Shown piece by piece: positions 17,005 to 24,569 of a stretch of DNA of 24,604 nucleotides. The stretch covers positions 1 to 24,604 of the forward strand of contig DKQR01000073.1 of the NCBI GenBank assembly GCA_002471805.1, given 5' to 3'. This DNA comes from Fidelibacterota bacterium UBA7303 (GTDB taxonomy: Bacteria > Fidelibacterota > Marinisomatia > Marinisomatales > UBA1611). A program made the translations under genes and the position numbers. The notes beneath the pieces are model-generated. The model did not search any database, was not told the origin of the DNA, and worked only from the letters and a program-made list of their open reading frames with translations. Numbering within the stretch: position 1 is the first letter of the stretch; every line of letters begins with the position of its first letter.

Positions 17005-18195
17005 ATGCTTATAAGGATAGTAATATTAAACATCTCACTATTACCAGTAATCGTTTGTGCACAAAACGGTATCATGATCGATGGTCAATTTGATGACTGG
17101 TCCGCTATTTCTAGTGCAGTGATCGATTCGGCCGATGATGTGCATGATACTGATGGATATCCGGAGGGAGGTTCGCCATCATATGTAGAATATTCCGACG
17201 TTGATATCATTGAAGTGAAATTTACGAATGATGCAGAAAATTTATATGGATATATAAAAGCAACGGGTAAAATAGGCCGAACATCATCTGATACACTTGG
17301 ACATGAAAAGAAGGGCCGCTATTATTTTATTTTCACGATTGATGTGGATGATAACGACACAACAGGGTATCAACTCAAAGATGGAGGATACTATCCTGAC
17401 AGCCGCGGTTATGATATGAATATGGAAGTCGAATTCTATAACGGAGGTTTTAATACGGGTCATTATATCAATCATGAATTTACCAGTGAAGAAGAAGCCC
17501 AAACTCAAGGACTGATAGATCTGGAGAATGGCATAGTCAATCTAGCTCCCGGCTCTTATGACTATTATACCCAATGGGTTACATTTGAAGATTCAAGCTA
17601 TGTAGTAGTTGAGGATCGAGGACCTGTGTATCAGGGAATCATCACAATTGCTGTTTCAGAAGACGGGCATGAAGCAGAAATAAAAGCACCTATGTGGGGA
17701 TTCCTTAATACTCCAGATGGTGACAGGATTATTGATGTGGGTCAATATATCGATATTTCTGCATCTCTGGAAGGCAGTGGTGAATTATCAGAATCTGCTG
17801 CTAATGCCGGATACACTCCGGGAAGCCATTCTGTCTGGGGTTCGGATACGGCTGAACCATTTCATTATTTTGTTACTGGAAACCCAATGAGTATATCAGA
17901 AAATTTGAGCCAACCAACACAACTTACTTTGAATCCAAATTATCCTAATCCATTTAACTCTGCAACAACAATTAGTTATTATTTGCCACACATTGAAACA
18001 ATTTCATTAAAAATATATGATATTACTGGAAGAGAAGTAATAACACTGGTTAACGCAAAACAAACAGCCGGTACACATCATACATCATGGGATTCCCAAG
18101 ACAAATTTGGTCAAATACTATCATCAGGTATTTATATTACAGTACTCGAAGGAAAAAAATTAAAAAAAATTCAACCGATGATTTTTATTAAGTAG
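17005..18195 (+). CDS. Secreted CBM9-like protein with Por/T9SS-type sorting tail
   Basis: A 396-residue exported protein with a signal peptide 1-20 (ends VCAQ). One ligand-binding-like domain spans about 22-290, opening with MIDGQFDDWSAI and containing the strand IFTIDVDDNDTTGYQ. That is the same plan as one domain of the tandem protein at 1811, but strongly diverged. The C-terminal sorting domain spans about 310-396 (NPNYPNPFNSATTISYYLP, YDITGREV, SSGIYITVL, PMIFIK). It probably reaches the cell surface and may bind the substrate of the preceding propeller-barrel protein. It is the last plus-strand gene; a minus-strand gene converges on it 29 bases later with no clear terminator between. 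Confidence 0.8.
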   Translation: MLIRIVILNISLLPVIVCAQNGIMIDGQFDDWSAISSAVIDSADDVHDTDGYPEGGSPSYVEYSDVDIIEVKFTNDAENLYGYIKATGKIGRTSSDTLGHEKKGRYYFIFTIDVDDNDTTGYQLKDGGYYPDSRGYDMNMEVEFYNGGFNTGHYINHEFTSEEEAQTQGLIDLENGIVNLAPGSYDYYTQWVTFEDSSYVVVEDRGPVYQGIITIAVSEDGHEAEIKAPMWGFLNTPDGDRIIDVGQYIDISASLEGSGELSESAANAGYTPGSHSVWGSDTAEPFHYFVTGNPMSISENLSQPTQLTLNPNYPNPFNSATTISYYLPHIETISLKIYDITGREVITLVNAKQTAGTHHTSWDSQDKFGQILSSGIYITVLEGKKLKKIQPMIFIK

Positions 18196-18224
18196 CCCAG
18201 CATTATATTAATAGCGAGGTTTTT

Positions 18225-20681
18225 TTACTTTTTAATCAACCAAACTTCACTTAACCTGGATTGCTGACGCCAGTTGATTTCCGGCTCATGAGGAATATCA
18301 AAAGTCAGCGTGATGGAACCATTATTATAGAGTGATTTCGGAATGAAAAATTCCTTGATCTCGCCAATGCCTTTTTCATCAATGGTAGGGTAAATACGTT
18401 CGCTATTAACTCTTACTAAGCACTGACCATACCCGGTCGTGCGTAAAATATAAGTTGCGGATTTGTCCAAATGATCATACTGGAGTCCAATTGGCCAGTC
18501 CATTTTACTTACCCAGGCCTGCCGTACACGTGCCATGCCATTATCCCACCACATAAAATCCGGATTCGGATTAGTTTGCATTAGTGGATCTTCTGATAAT
18601 GGTTTTCCTCGCAAAACTTGGTCTGATTTTGCCACATTCCCGATATCATCATAAAAACTACCGGGACCAGGATTTTCCCATTTGCGGATAATATCCAATC
18701 GGGCGATTTTATCTTCTTCTGAATCTAATTTTTGAATTTCAACAAACTGGTCTTCTACCCACCAACGGTTATTGAGGGGATAATCAATATAGTCTAACAC
18801 AGCACTGCGTTCCGGATTGTGTGCACCGTATTTCAGGATACTGCTTTGATATCCAATGCCCTGGTTCAACTGCTCGCACAATTCAATAATTTTTTCTCTT
18901 AGATATGGATAAATTTTCTTTTCATCTGCTTGGGAAAAGATAACTCTAGCTTTGTCCATCGCTTTTTTAGCACCTATTATTTCCGCTTCACCAAGAATTT
19001 CATTTACTTCTTTTTCCAGTCCTTGTTCATAATCCAGCCGTACTTTTATGTAAGCATCGTAATGTGCTTTGAGTTGTAATAATTGCCACCTCCAGTTGTT
19101 TTGAAGTTCTGGTTTTGATTTGCCAAATGCTTCAAAAGTTTGAAATGTTGTGAATACGTTTGGATTATTTTGTAGAGGTCCGTCCCAATTTTTTTCAAGA
19201 TTGAAAATACTATTTGCAATATTAATTGATGCATCCACTCCAAAAAAGAATCGAACGTAATCTAATATAATTGAGTATGGTTGCAAATCTTTGTCCCATC
19301 CCAACATACTGTACACAATTTTATTTACATCATCATGGATTCCATCGGAATATGTGATAAAACCATCAATGAATTCTTGATTATGTCGAAAAATTGTACT
19401 GTAATACACCGGTTCTGGATTTGTACCTTCTCGGCCAGACGTGAATGCAATGGCGGGATCAAGCCAGGGAGTGGGATACTGACTTCGGACGGTATGTGTA
19501 ATATCAGGATAATCTCGAAGTTTATATTTTCCAGGTAATCGTCCCCGTATGTAGGGCAATGGTGGACTTGCAGGTCCGCCCACAGCGCCGCCAAACCATT
19601 CCGGCTTATGTTCCACAATCCAGTCAAAAAAATAATTGATTTCTTTTTCATTAAATCCTTGAAGTGACATCCAAATCTTTGCAGATGGATGATATATTTT
19701 CAAAATAACTGACAAGTCTGCCAAAAAGGGCATTACATATCTTGGATGATTATCGCCGGGGTCTCCCCCGGGGAAAAAGACTGCATCCAGTTTTGGAGAC
19801 TCTTTATAAAAGGTTTCATGCTCCAGCAAATGAGCTGCCCGCTTCTCCGGATTGCTTAGATCAACCGTAGCAGGCGTCCAGACCCAATACTCCATACCGT
19901 ATTTTGAGCAGATGTTACTCAAAGCACGATTCATTTCCATCCTTGAAATGGGCATTATATCATTGTCTCCACCAGATAGGGGAATGTTTTCAATAGCATT
20001 TACACCAAAGATGGCCAATTCCCGGATATACTGATCATACACTTCCGGTGTCCATGCGTCATAGGAATTGGATAAAGGGCGGTAACCCAGTTGATGCCCG
20101 CGGATTTTATGGTAAGGGGATGACGCAATATTTAAGGGATCTCGTAAAATGATTTTCCCAGGTACCATCTCTAAGGTTCGTAGAAATTTTCCAATTCCAT
20201 TCAAAATACCTTTCGATCCGTATCCACCAATGCCTATTTCATTATTTTTAGTTATTATCCCGTAGCTTTCGTCATTATATGAGCGAAGTTTAATAGATAA
20301 CGGAGTTATATTAGAAAATTCTGGTTTCAGATTGAGTATAGTTATTATAAATCCACTCTTTGGTCTTTCTGTTACAATATTCCATTTAATTCCTGTTCTT
20401 TTTTCCACTTCTTCTATCAAGATGTTAACGGATGATTGTTCGATTAAAGATAGTTCCCCATCCCGAGTGACGATAGTCGCGTAAGTTAAATCGATAAAAC
20501 CTGAATTGGTCAACCCATTTTGTTTTGTTTCACGTGAATACAATAAAAATGAAAAAAGGAGTGGGTATAATAATAACCGTTTGAATCGAAATTGATAATG
20601 GAACGATTTCAAGTTCAAACATGATGAACTAAATCCATACTTCAACCCAAGTTTAGGGGTTGCTTTTATTATATTACCCAT
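18225..20681 (-). CDS. Putative glycoside hydrolase with GH67/GH20-type N-terminal domain, uncharacterised family
   Basis: An 818-residue predicted exported enzyme. A hydrophobic segment at about 34-48 follows an oddly long basic leader, so the true start may be an internal TTG (for example codon 24); ATG 20681 is kept because no better ATG exists. Residues about 65-185 resemble the N-terminal domain shared by alpha-glucuronidases and hexosaminidases (YGIITKNNEIGIGGYGSKGILNGIGKFL pattern). A TIM-barrel-like region follows, opening with RGHQLGYRPLSNSYDAWTPE (about 194-213) and including VFFPGGDPGDNHPRY. After a helical section (about 510-650) comes a beta-rich C-terminal domain with a final LSEVWLIKK. 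I recognise this as a family often auto-annotated as alpha-glucuronidase-like, without known activity; the exact catalytic acids cannot be assigned. Its neighbours upstream on the same strand are propeller proteins. Confidence 0.75.
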   Translation of the reverse strand: MGNIIKATPKLGLKYGFSSSCLNLKSFHYQFRFKRLLLYPLLFSFLLYSRETKQNGLTNSGFIDLTYATIVTRDGELSLIEQSSVNILIEEVEKRTGIKWNIVTERPKSGFIITILNLKPEFSNITPLSIKLRSYNDESYGIITKNNEIGIGGYGSKGILNGIGKFLRTLEMVPGKIILRDPLNIASSPYHKIRGHQLGYRPLSNSYDAWTPEVYDQYIRELAIFGVNAIENIPLSGGDNDIMPISRMEMNRALSNICSKYGMEYWVWTPATVDLSNPEKRAAHLLEHETFYKESPKLDAVFFPGGDPGDNHPRYVMPFLADLSVILKIYHPSAKIWMSLQGFNEKEINYFFDWIVEHKPEWFGGAVGGPASPPLPYIRGRLPGKYKLRDYPDITHTVRSQYPTPWLDPAIAFTSGREGTNPEPVYYSTIFRHNQEFIDGFITYSDGIHDDVNKIVYSMLGWDKDLQPYSIILDYVRFFFGVDASINIANSIFNLEKNWDGPLQNNPNVFTTFQTFEAFGKSKPELQNNWRWQLLQLKAHYDAYIKVRLDYEQGLEKEVNEILGEAEIIGAKKAMDKARVIFSQADEKKIYPYLREKIIELCEQLNQGIGYQSSILKYGAHNPERSAVLDYIDYPLNNRWWVEDQFVEIQKLDSEEDKIARLDIIRKWENPGPGSFYDDIGNVAKSDQVLRGKPLSEDPLMQTNPNPDFMWWDNGMARVRQAWVSKMDWPIGLQYDHLDKSATYILRTTGYGQCLVRVNSERIYPTIDEKGIGEIKEFFIPKSLYNNGSITLTFDIPHEPEINWRQQSRLSEVWLIKK

Positions 20682-20877
20682 TTAACCGATAATGCCTAGG
20701 CCAAATAATTTTTTTATTTCGGCTTAAGTAAAACCTATTTCCAGTAAAATTTCTTTTGAATGTTCCCTTTTCATTCCTAGCAGTAATTTGTTTATATATT
20801 GATAAATTAACCTCAGTCAAGGCTTTTTGCCTAAATCCTAAAATAGTAAGGATTATTAGTGATAGTATTTTTTCCAT
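20674..20877 (-). CDS. Possible small exported or relic ORF (67 residues)
   Basis: From ATG 20877 a 67-residue frame begins with a signal-like stretch (MEKILSLIILTILGF) and continues into a basic, low-information sequence, ending in an 8-base overlap with the start of the glycoside hydrolase. I recognise no family. An in-frame extension to 20919 reads through what looks like leader sequence and is not supported. It may be a short leader peptide, a remnant, or merely chance in the 281-base gap between two genes. Confidence 0.25.
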   Translation of the reverse strand: MEKILSLIILTILGFRQKALTEVNLSIYKQITARNEKGTFKRNFTGNRFYLSRNKKIIWPRHYRLNG

Positions 20878-20962
20878 GGTAAGCCTAAATCTACCTATAC
20901 CAACACGTCGTCCCTTCACCCATGTCCGTCACAGCCACACGCTATGATTAATTCATCTAAAT

Positions 20963-22267
20963 TTACTCTTGGACAAAGGTTTCTACACCAACGTCATTTG
21001 GTCCTATAAATAATCCATAGACGATGCCGTCGTCTGTTATGGCCACTTCGGATTCACTGTGTTCAATTGCGGAGTAAGCCCAAGAAGTAATAAAGCTACC
21101 GTTGTTGTTGAATTTCATTATACTTAAATGTTTGCCTTCGCCTAACCCTTCCATAGCACCATCATAGCCACCTTTGCTTCGCACAGATAAGTATGCATTA
21201 CCCCACTTATCACCGCTTACACTGTGGAAATACACTGCACCATCCGGTGGATCCCCATAACCAAAGTCCGTAATAAAATCGCCCTCAGGACTGAATTTTT
21301 GGGTGGGTCCATAATACCCGGTTACAAACACATCTCCGGCACGATCTACAAAAAGACCATGTGGTGCATTAAATTGACCCTTTGCTAAACCTTCTTCTCC
21401 CCAGTCAAAAAGTGAAGTCCCATTTTTATCATAGACTTTCACAGCCATGTTATCCACATCTACAACAAATAAACGACGGAGATGATCAAAGTCCATACCG
21501 TGTGCACGTAGTAACATGCCTTGCCAGCGCCCTTTTTCAGCAAAAATCTTTTGGAACTCACCTTTGTGGTTCCATACCTGTACACGCGGTCTGTCTCCTT
21601 TGCTGTCAGTAACAAAAATGCGACCTTCCACATCGCTGGTTACTTCTCGTGGTTCATTCACTTCTCCGGGCTTACTACCAGACCCATCATCAATACGATC
21701 AATGAAATCGCCTGTTGTTGAATAACGCAACACGCTTGATGATCCTCTGTCTGCAATTAGTATATTGCCTTCTTGATCCAGACCGATTCCATGCGGACCG
21801 GACATGCGCGCATCCGGGTCATCTTTTTTTTCGGACCAAATATGAATCGGCTTATACTTGGGTTCTTCTTCACCAATGATAACCGTGGCAAACAAAAATC
21901 GGTTCACAGCCTCAGGGACTTCAGCGCAAATGTGGATCTCTCGCGGTGAAGGAATTGATGTTGGTGCAGTGTAAACGCCATTTTTATCAATGATACCAAT
22001 TGTAGGGTTACCGCCTGGGATGTCATTAACAGCCCAATTTGTTTCCTTCGGTACGTCTGCTGCCATTAGGCGTGTAGCCACCATTACAGTCTTGAATCCT
22101 TGTTTTTCACTGAGTTCTAAATGTACTAGAGATGGGCTGATGGTCGCTCGGTTATGGCGCGGACCCCAATTTTTCTCGATTCCAGTATTTTTCACCTGGG
22201 CAGAAATAGGACATAATGTAAAGATTAATGAAATTAAAATAAGTTTTTTAGAAATGAATGTATTCAT
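20963..22267 (-). CDS. Secreted protein with Ig-like domain and NHL six-bladed propeller
   Basis: A 434-residue exported protein. The signal peptide is 1-23 (ends ISAQ). An Ig/Big-like domain spans about 40-133 (TNWAVNDIPGGN, IDKNGVYTAP). The propeller runs from about 150 to the end, with blades marked by GPHGIGLDQEGNILIAD, EPREVTSDVEGRIFVTD, RAHGMDFDHLRRLFVVD and APHGLFVDRAGDVFVTG. Four blades place a His at the same spot (159, 256, 303, 348), as in amidating-lyase-like propellers, but the SDGY/ADR pair present in the protein at 165-1280 is absent, so lyase chemistry is doubtful. AGGA lies upstream of ATG 22267 with suitable spacing. It follows the sialidase-like gene by 39 bases and is probably in the same operon. 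Confidence 0.82.
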   Translation of the reverse strand: MNTFISKKLILISLIFTLCPISAQVKNTGIEKNWGPRHNRATISPSLVHLELSEKQGFKTVMVATRLMAADVPKETNWAVNDIPGGNPTIGIIDKNGVYTAPTSIPSPREIHICAEVPEAVNRFLFATVIIGEEEPKYKPIHIWSEKKDDPDARMSGPHGIGLDQEGNILIADRGSSSVLRYSTTGDFIDRIDDGSGSKPGEVNEPREVTSDVEGRIFVTDSKGDRPRVQVWNHKGEFQKIFAEKGRWQGMLLRAHGMDFDHLRRLFVVDVDNMAVKVYDKNGTSLFDWGEEGLAKGQFNAPHGLFVDRAGDVFVTGYYGPTQKFSPEGDFITDFGYGDPPDGAVYFHSVSGDKWGNAYLSVRSKGGYDGAMEGLGEGKHLSIMKFNNNGSFITSWAYSAIEHSESEVAITDDGIVYGLFIGPNDVGVETFVQE

Positions 22268-22306
22268 TGGTATTCCTATATTATTCGATTAAACTATTCA
22301 ACGATA

Positions 22307-23410
22307 TCAATTCTCACGCATACCAGGATTCCAGATTGTTGCCGCGATGTAGCGCTCTTTACTCGTATTATCTTTGAAATAGTAAATAGTTACACACATT
22401 CCATCTAGTCGCTGAACCGTACGCGGGTATCCCAGATCCCAGACATCTCCATCGCCACGTAAAATAAATTCTTCATCCCAAGTTACACCTTCGTCCGCGC
22501 TAATTCGTGCGCGAATACCATAATATGGTTTTTCCCTCCACCCATAAGTTAATGCGATACGACCATCCTGTAGCCGAATCATGTGTGGTGGATTTCCATG
22601 ATTGTTAATATACGGCTGATCAAGCAGATACCAACTATGTCCTCCGTTCGGCGACAAGAAGCCTTCCAACCACCAGCGCGCCTTTCCATCAAAAAGACCA
22701 CCTCGGCGAATTATGCTGAGAAATGCTCCACTTTTTAATTTGACTGTTGAGGGCATGATGGCATAACCATAAATGTCTACTGGCGGTTGTTGACCAATCC
22801 AGCCTATATGTTCCCAAGTACCTCCTCCATCCCGCGTACGCGCACAGAAAGGCCAGCCTTCTTTGCCATTTTCTTTTGGAGAGGTTAAAAAAACAAACAT
22901 ATCATGTTTTCCATTCACTATGTAGTCTGTTCGTGCCAGAACTTGTTCCCGCCCGAAAGTGGGAAAGCTAAAAGGTCCAACCCAGGTCTTGCAACGGTCC
23001 GTACTGTAATAAAAGATGGCACTTCCAGGCTGGAACTTGAATGCAAAATTAGGTTGTGTGAAGTCAATACCGCCGGAACAGTCTGCTGGACCTTTTTCAT
23101 TCTCATTTGCATCCAGAAATGAAAGCTCCTCAACAGCCCAAGTTTCACCACCGTTCAGGCTGCGGGCCTGGAGATTTGAGGTGGGTCCTTTTATCGGATG
23201 ACCTTCATCTTTTTCGTCATCGTGGAAACCAAATGAAAACCCGACGACAATCTCATTGCCCCATGACCAAATACCATGGTTAGCAGGCCACCCCGCAAAG
23301 CGATTCTTTTCTTTAATAACGGTTAAATTTTTAACGACCAACGGTTCTTGGGCACCAGAAAAAACGGGAAAAAGCACCAGAGTCAATAATAGGGTAGTAA
23401 GGTATTTCAT
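22307..23410 (-). CDS. Exported sialidase-like Asp-box propeller
   Basis: A 367-residue exported protein. ATG 23410 is chosen because it begins a clean signal peptide (MKYLTTLLLTLVLFPVFSGA); extending to 23476 would translate a terminator hairpin and promoter. Five Asp-box motifs are visible at 84-91 (SLNGGETW), 136-143 (STDRCKTW), 192-199 (TRDGGGTW), 253-260 (SPNGGHSW) and 304-311 (SADEGVTW), the hallmark of the sialidase/BNR fold. The late DLGYPRTVQRLDGMCVTIYYF is typical of an exo-sialidase-like family found in marine glycan degraders. The arginine triad of true sialidases could not be confirmed, so the sugar released, if any, is open. It probably starts the minus-strand glycan cluster (sialidase-like, NHL propeller, then glycoside hydrolase). 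Confidence 0.82.
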   Translation of the reverse strand: MKYLTTLLLTLVLFPVFSGAQEPLVVKNLTVIKEKNRFAGWPANHGIWSWGNEIVVGFSFGFHDDEKDEGHPIKGPTSNLQARSLNGGETWAVEELSFLDANENEKGPADCSGGIDFTQPNFAFKFQPGSAIFYYSTDRCKTWVGPFSFPTFGREQVLARTDYIVNGKHDMFVFLTSPKENGKEGWPFCARTRDGGGTWEHIGWIGQQPPVDIYGYAIMPSTVKLKSGAFLSIIRRGGLFDGKARWWLEGFLSPNGGHSWYLLDQPYINNHGNPPHMIRLQDGRIALTYGWREKPYYGIRARISADEGVTWDEEFILRGDGDVWDLGYPRTVQRLDGMCVTIYYFKDNTSKERYIAATIWNPGMREN

Positions 23411-23439
23411 AAATATTTTTCGATTTTCAATCTCATCTC

Positions 23440-23467
23440 CAAATCTACCCATCCTCCCACAAACAAA
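23440..23467 (-). promoter_or_regulatory. Candidate promoter fused to terminator (TTTG-N16-TAGATTTG)
   Basis: On the minus strand TAGATTTG (23440-23447) fits the FCB TAnnTTTG box, with TTTG (23464-23467) 16 bases upstream, taken from the T-tract of the preceding terminator. The box lies 30 bases before ATG 23410, giving a short leader of roughly 20-25 bases. Confidence 0.45.
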
Positions 23468-23476
23468 AAACCCCAC
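23442..23476 (-). repeat. Terminator-promoter repeat, copy A
   Basis: These 35 bases match 24570-24604 at 34 positions. The shared part runs from half of the terminator stem, through the T-tract, into TGGGARGATGGGTAGATT. Both copies are followed by a minus-strand gene start. Confidence 0.85.
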
Positions 23477-23486
23477 GAATGTGGGG
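23465..23486 (-). terminator. Rho-independent terminator of the 77-residue membrane protein gene
   Basis: On the minus strand CCCCAC-ATTC-GTGGGG forms a 6-bp stem with a four-base loop, followed by six T residues. It starts five bases after the stop of the small membrane protein gene. Confidence 0.85.
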
Positions 23487-23491
23487 TTAGC

Positions 23492-23725
23492 CTATACATC
23501 ATCACAATCATCATGTATTTCAGATTTTAATGGTTTTAAATGGATATGCTCTTTTGGTATATAAAAACTGGCTAATATTTCAATGAATATGAAAAAAAGG
23601 GCGATTGATGCTGTTACGTAAGCATCCTCAGCTATTGCTGATAATACTTCAATAAAATGGCTTATGCCATGAAGCCTCAGTCCCCATCTTAATATTTCAA
23701 GAAAATGTTTTTTTATCATATGCAT
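23492..23725 (-). CDS. Small hypothetical membrane protein, 77 residues
   Basis: I recognise no family. The protein has a short basic start, a mildly amphipathic segment (GISHFIEVLSAIAED), one strong membrane segment (about residues 38-55, TASIALFFIFIEILASFY), and an acidic, cysteine-containing tail (EIHDDCDDV). It is bracketed by two terminators and preceded by a TTTG-N16-TAGGTTTG promoter-like pair, which supports a real monocistronic gene despite its size. ATG 23719 (two codons in) is an equally possible start. No Shine-Dalgarno site is visible. Confidence 0.55.
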   Translation of the reverse strand: MHMIKKHFLEILRWGLRLHGISHFIEVLSAIAEDAYVTASIALFFIFIEILASFYIPKEHIHLKPLKSEIHDDCDDV

Positions 23726-23758
23726 TATTTACTTAGATGTAATCTCTTCAGAAGTATC

Positions 23759-23786
23759 CAAACCTAACTATCATCTCAACGACAAA
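23759..23786 (-). promoter_or_regulatory. Candidate promoter (TTTG-N16-TAGGTTTG) in terminator tail
   Basis: On the minus strand TAGGTTTG (23759-23766) lies 16 bases after TTTG (23783-23786), which is itself the end of the preceding terminator's T-rich tract. The box is 34 bases before ATG 23725. The geometry equals that at 23440-23467, although the sequence between the boxes differs. Confidence 0.45.
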
Positions 23787-23805
23787 TAACCCCGGGTGAC
23801 CGGGG
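23783..23805 (-). terminator. Rho-independent terminator of the DUF4197 gene
   Basis: On the minus strand CCCCGG-TCAC-CCGGGG is a 6-bp all-GC stem with a four-base loop, followed by the short interrupted T-tract TTATTTG. It lies 27 bases after the stop of the DUF4197 gene. Confidence 0.75.
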
Positions 23806-23832
23806 CTGATTATAAGTTGCTACACAGATAAA

Positions 23833-24561
23833 CTAGATACCAAAAACTTTTTTGAGTAAATCAGTAGTCCTTTTTATTGGATTTTTTCTTATTTCAATTT
23901 CCTCTTCTGCAAGTACACTAAATAACCCTTCAATCGTTTTTTGTGTTACATACAATTCTAAATCCGGATTTATTTTTTTAACAAATGGTATTTTATTATA
24001 AATCTTCATAACACTTTTCCAATACTTTGTAGCATTTACTTTTTGTAATGATGATTTTATAATAGGTTTAAATTCATTTATAAGAGCAGAGTTCGTATGT
24101 GTATATAGATAGTCAGTACCAGCTGTATTGTGCCCCTTAACAATACTAATTGCATCAACAAGCGTCATTTTATTAATTGCATTAGAAAAAATGGGGCCTG
24201 CTGAAACAATGGCATCTTCTGCTGCTCTATTGATACTTAATATTACTTTGTCTATTTCCTTTCCCATGCCAATTTTTTTTAGTTGTTTTTTAATATTTTC
24301 AGCTTCAGGCGGAAATGGGATTTTGACTTTTTCATTTTTATAAAAACCATCAGATACAGATAAGATATTTACACCATTCTCGACACCTTTATTGAGAGTT
24401 TGTTTCAGTGCCGATGCGGCTTCTTCTTCAGTGAACGTTTTTACTTTATTCGTAGCGTTTTTTATTTCATTATTTACTTTACCAGCGGCTTTTTTTATAT
24501 CTTTCCAGCTTTGTGCTGAAATAAAAATTGGTAATAGTAGAGTAATAATCAACAATTTCAT
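23833..24561 (-). CDS. DUF4197 family exported protein
   Basis: A 242-residue protein with a signal peptide (1-17, ends ISAQS). The whole mature part matches the DUF4197 pattern: TEEEAASALKQTLNKGVENGV, SDGFYKNEKVKIPFPPE, KKIGMGKEIDKVILSINRAAEDA, INKMTLVDAISIVKGHNTAGTDYL, FKPIIKSSL, YVTQKTIEGLFSVLAEEE and the closing RTTDLLKKVFG. The family is widespread in Proteobacteria and Bacteroidetes, periplasmic, and of unknown function. It is complete at both ends. Its start lies only a few bases after the repeated terminator-promoter element, so its mRNA may have almost no leader. Confidence 0.9.
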   Translation of the reverse strand: MKLLIITLLLPIFISAQSWKDIKKAAGKVNNEIKNATNKVKTFTEEEAASALKQTLNKGVENGVNILSVSDGFYKNEKVKIPFPPEAENIKKQLKKIGMGKEIDKVILSINRAAEDAIVSAGPIFSNAINKMTLVDAISIVKGHNTAGTDYLYTHTNSALINEFKPIIKSSLQKVNATKYWKSVMKIYNKIPFVKKINPDLELYVTQKTIEGLFSVLAEEEIEIRKNPIKRTTDLLKKVFGI

Positions 24562-24569
24562 GTCATATT

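Noticed and set aside
18196..18224. Bidirectional terminator between the convergent genes
   Set aside because: A T-run exists on the plus strand but no stem of useful length precedes it.
20886..20893. TAGATTTA box before the hydrolase as a fourth terminator-promoter copy
   Set aside because: Only about ten bases resemble copy A; no hairpin and no TTTG at the right distance were seen.
23411..23476. In-frame upstream extension of the sialidase-like protein
   Set aside because: It would translate part of the terminator stem, its T-tract and the promoter box; ATG 23410 starts a clean signal peptide.
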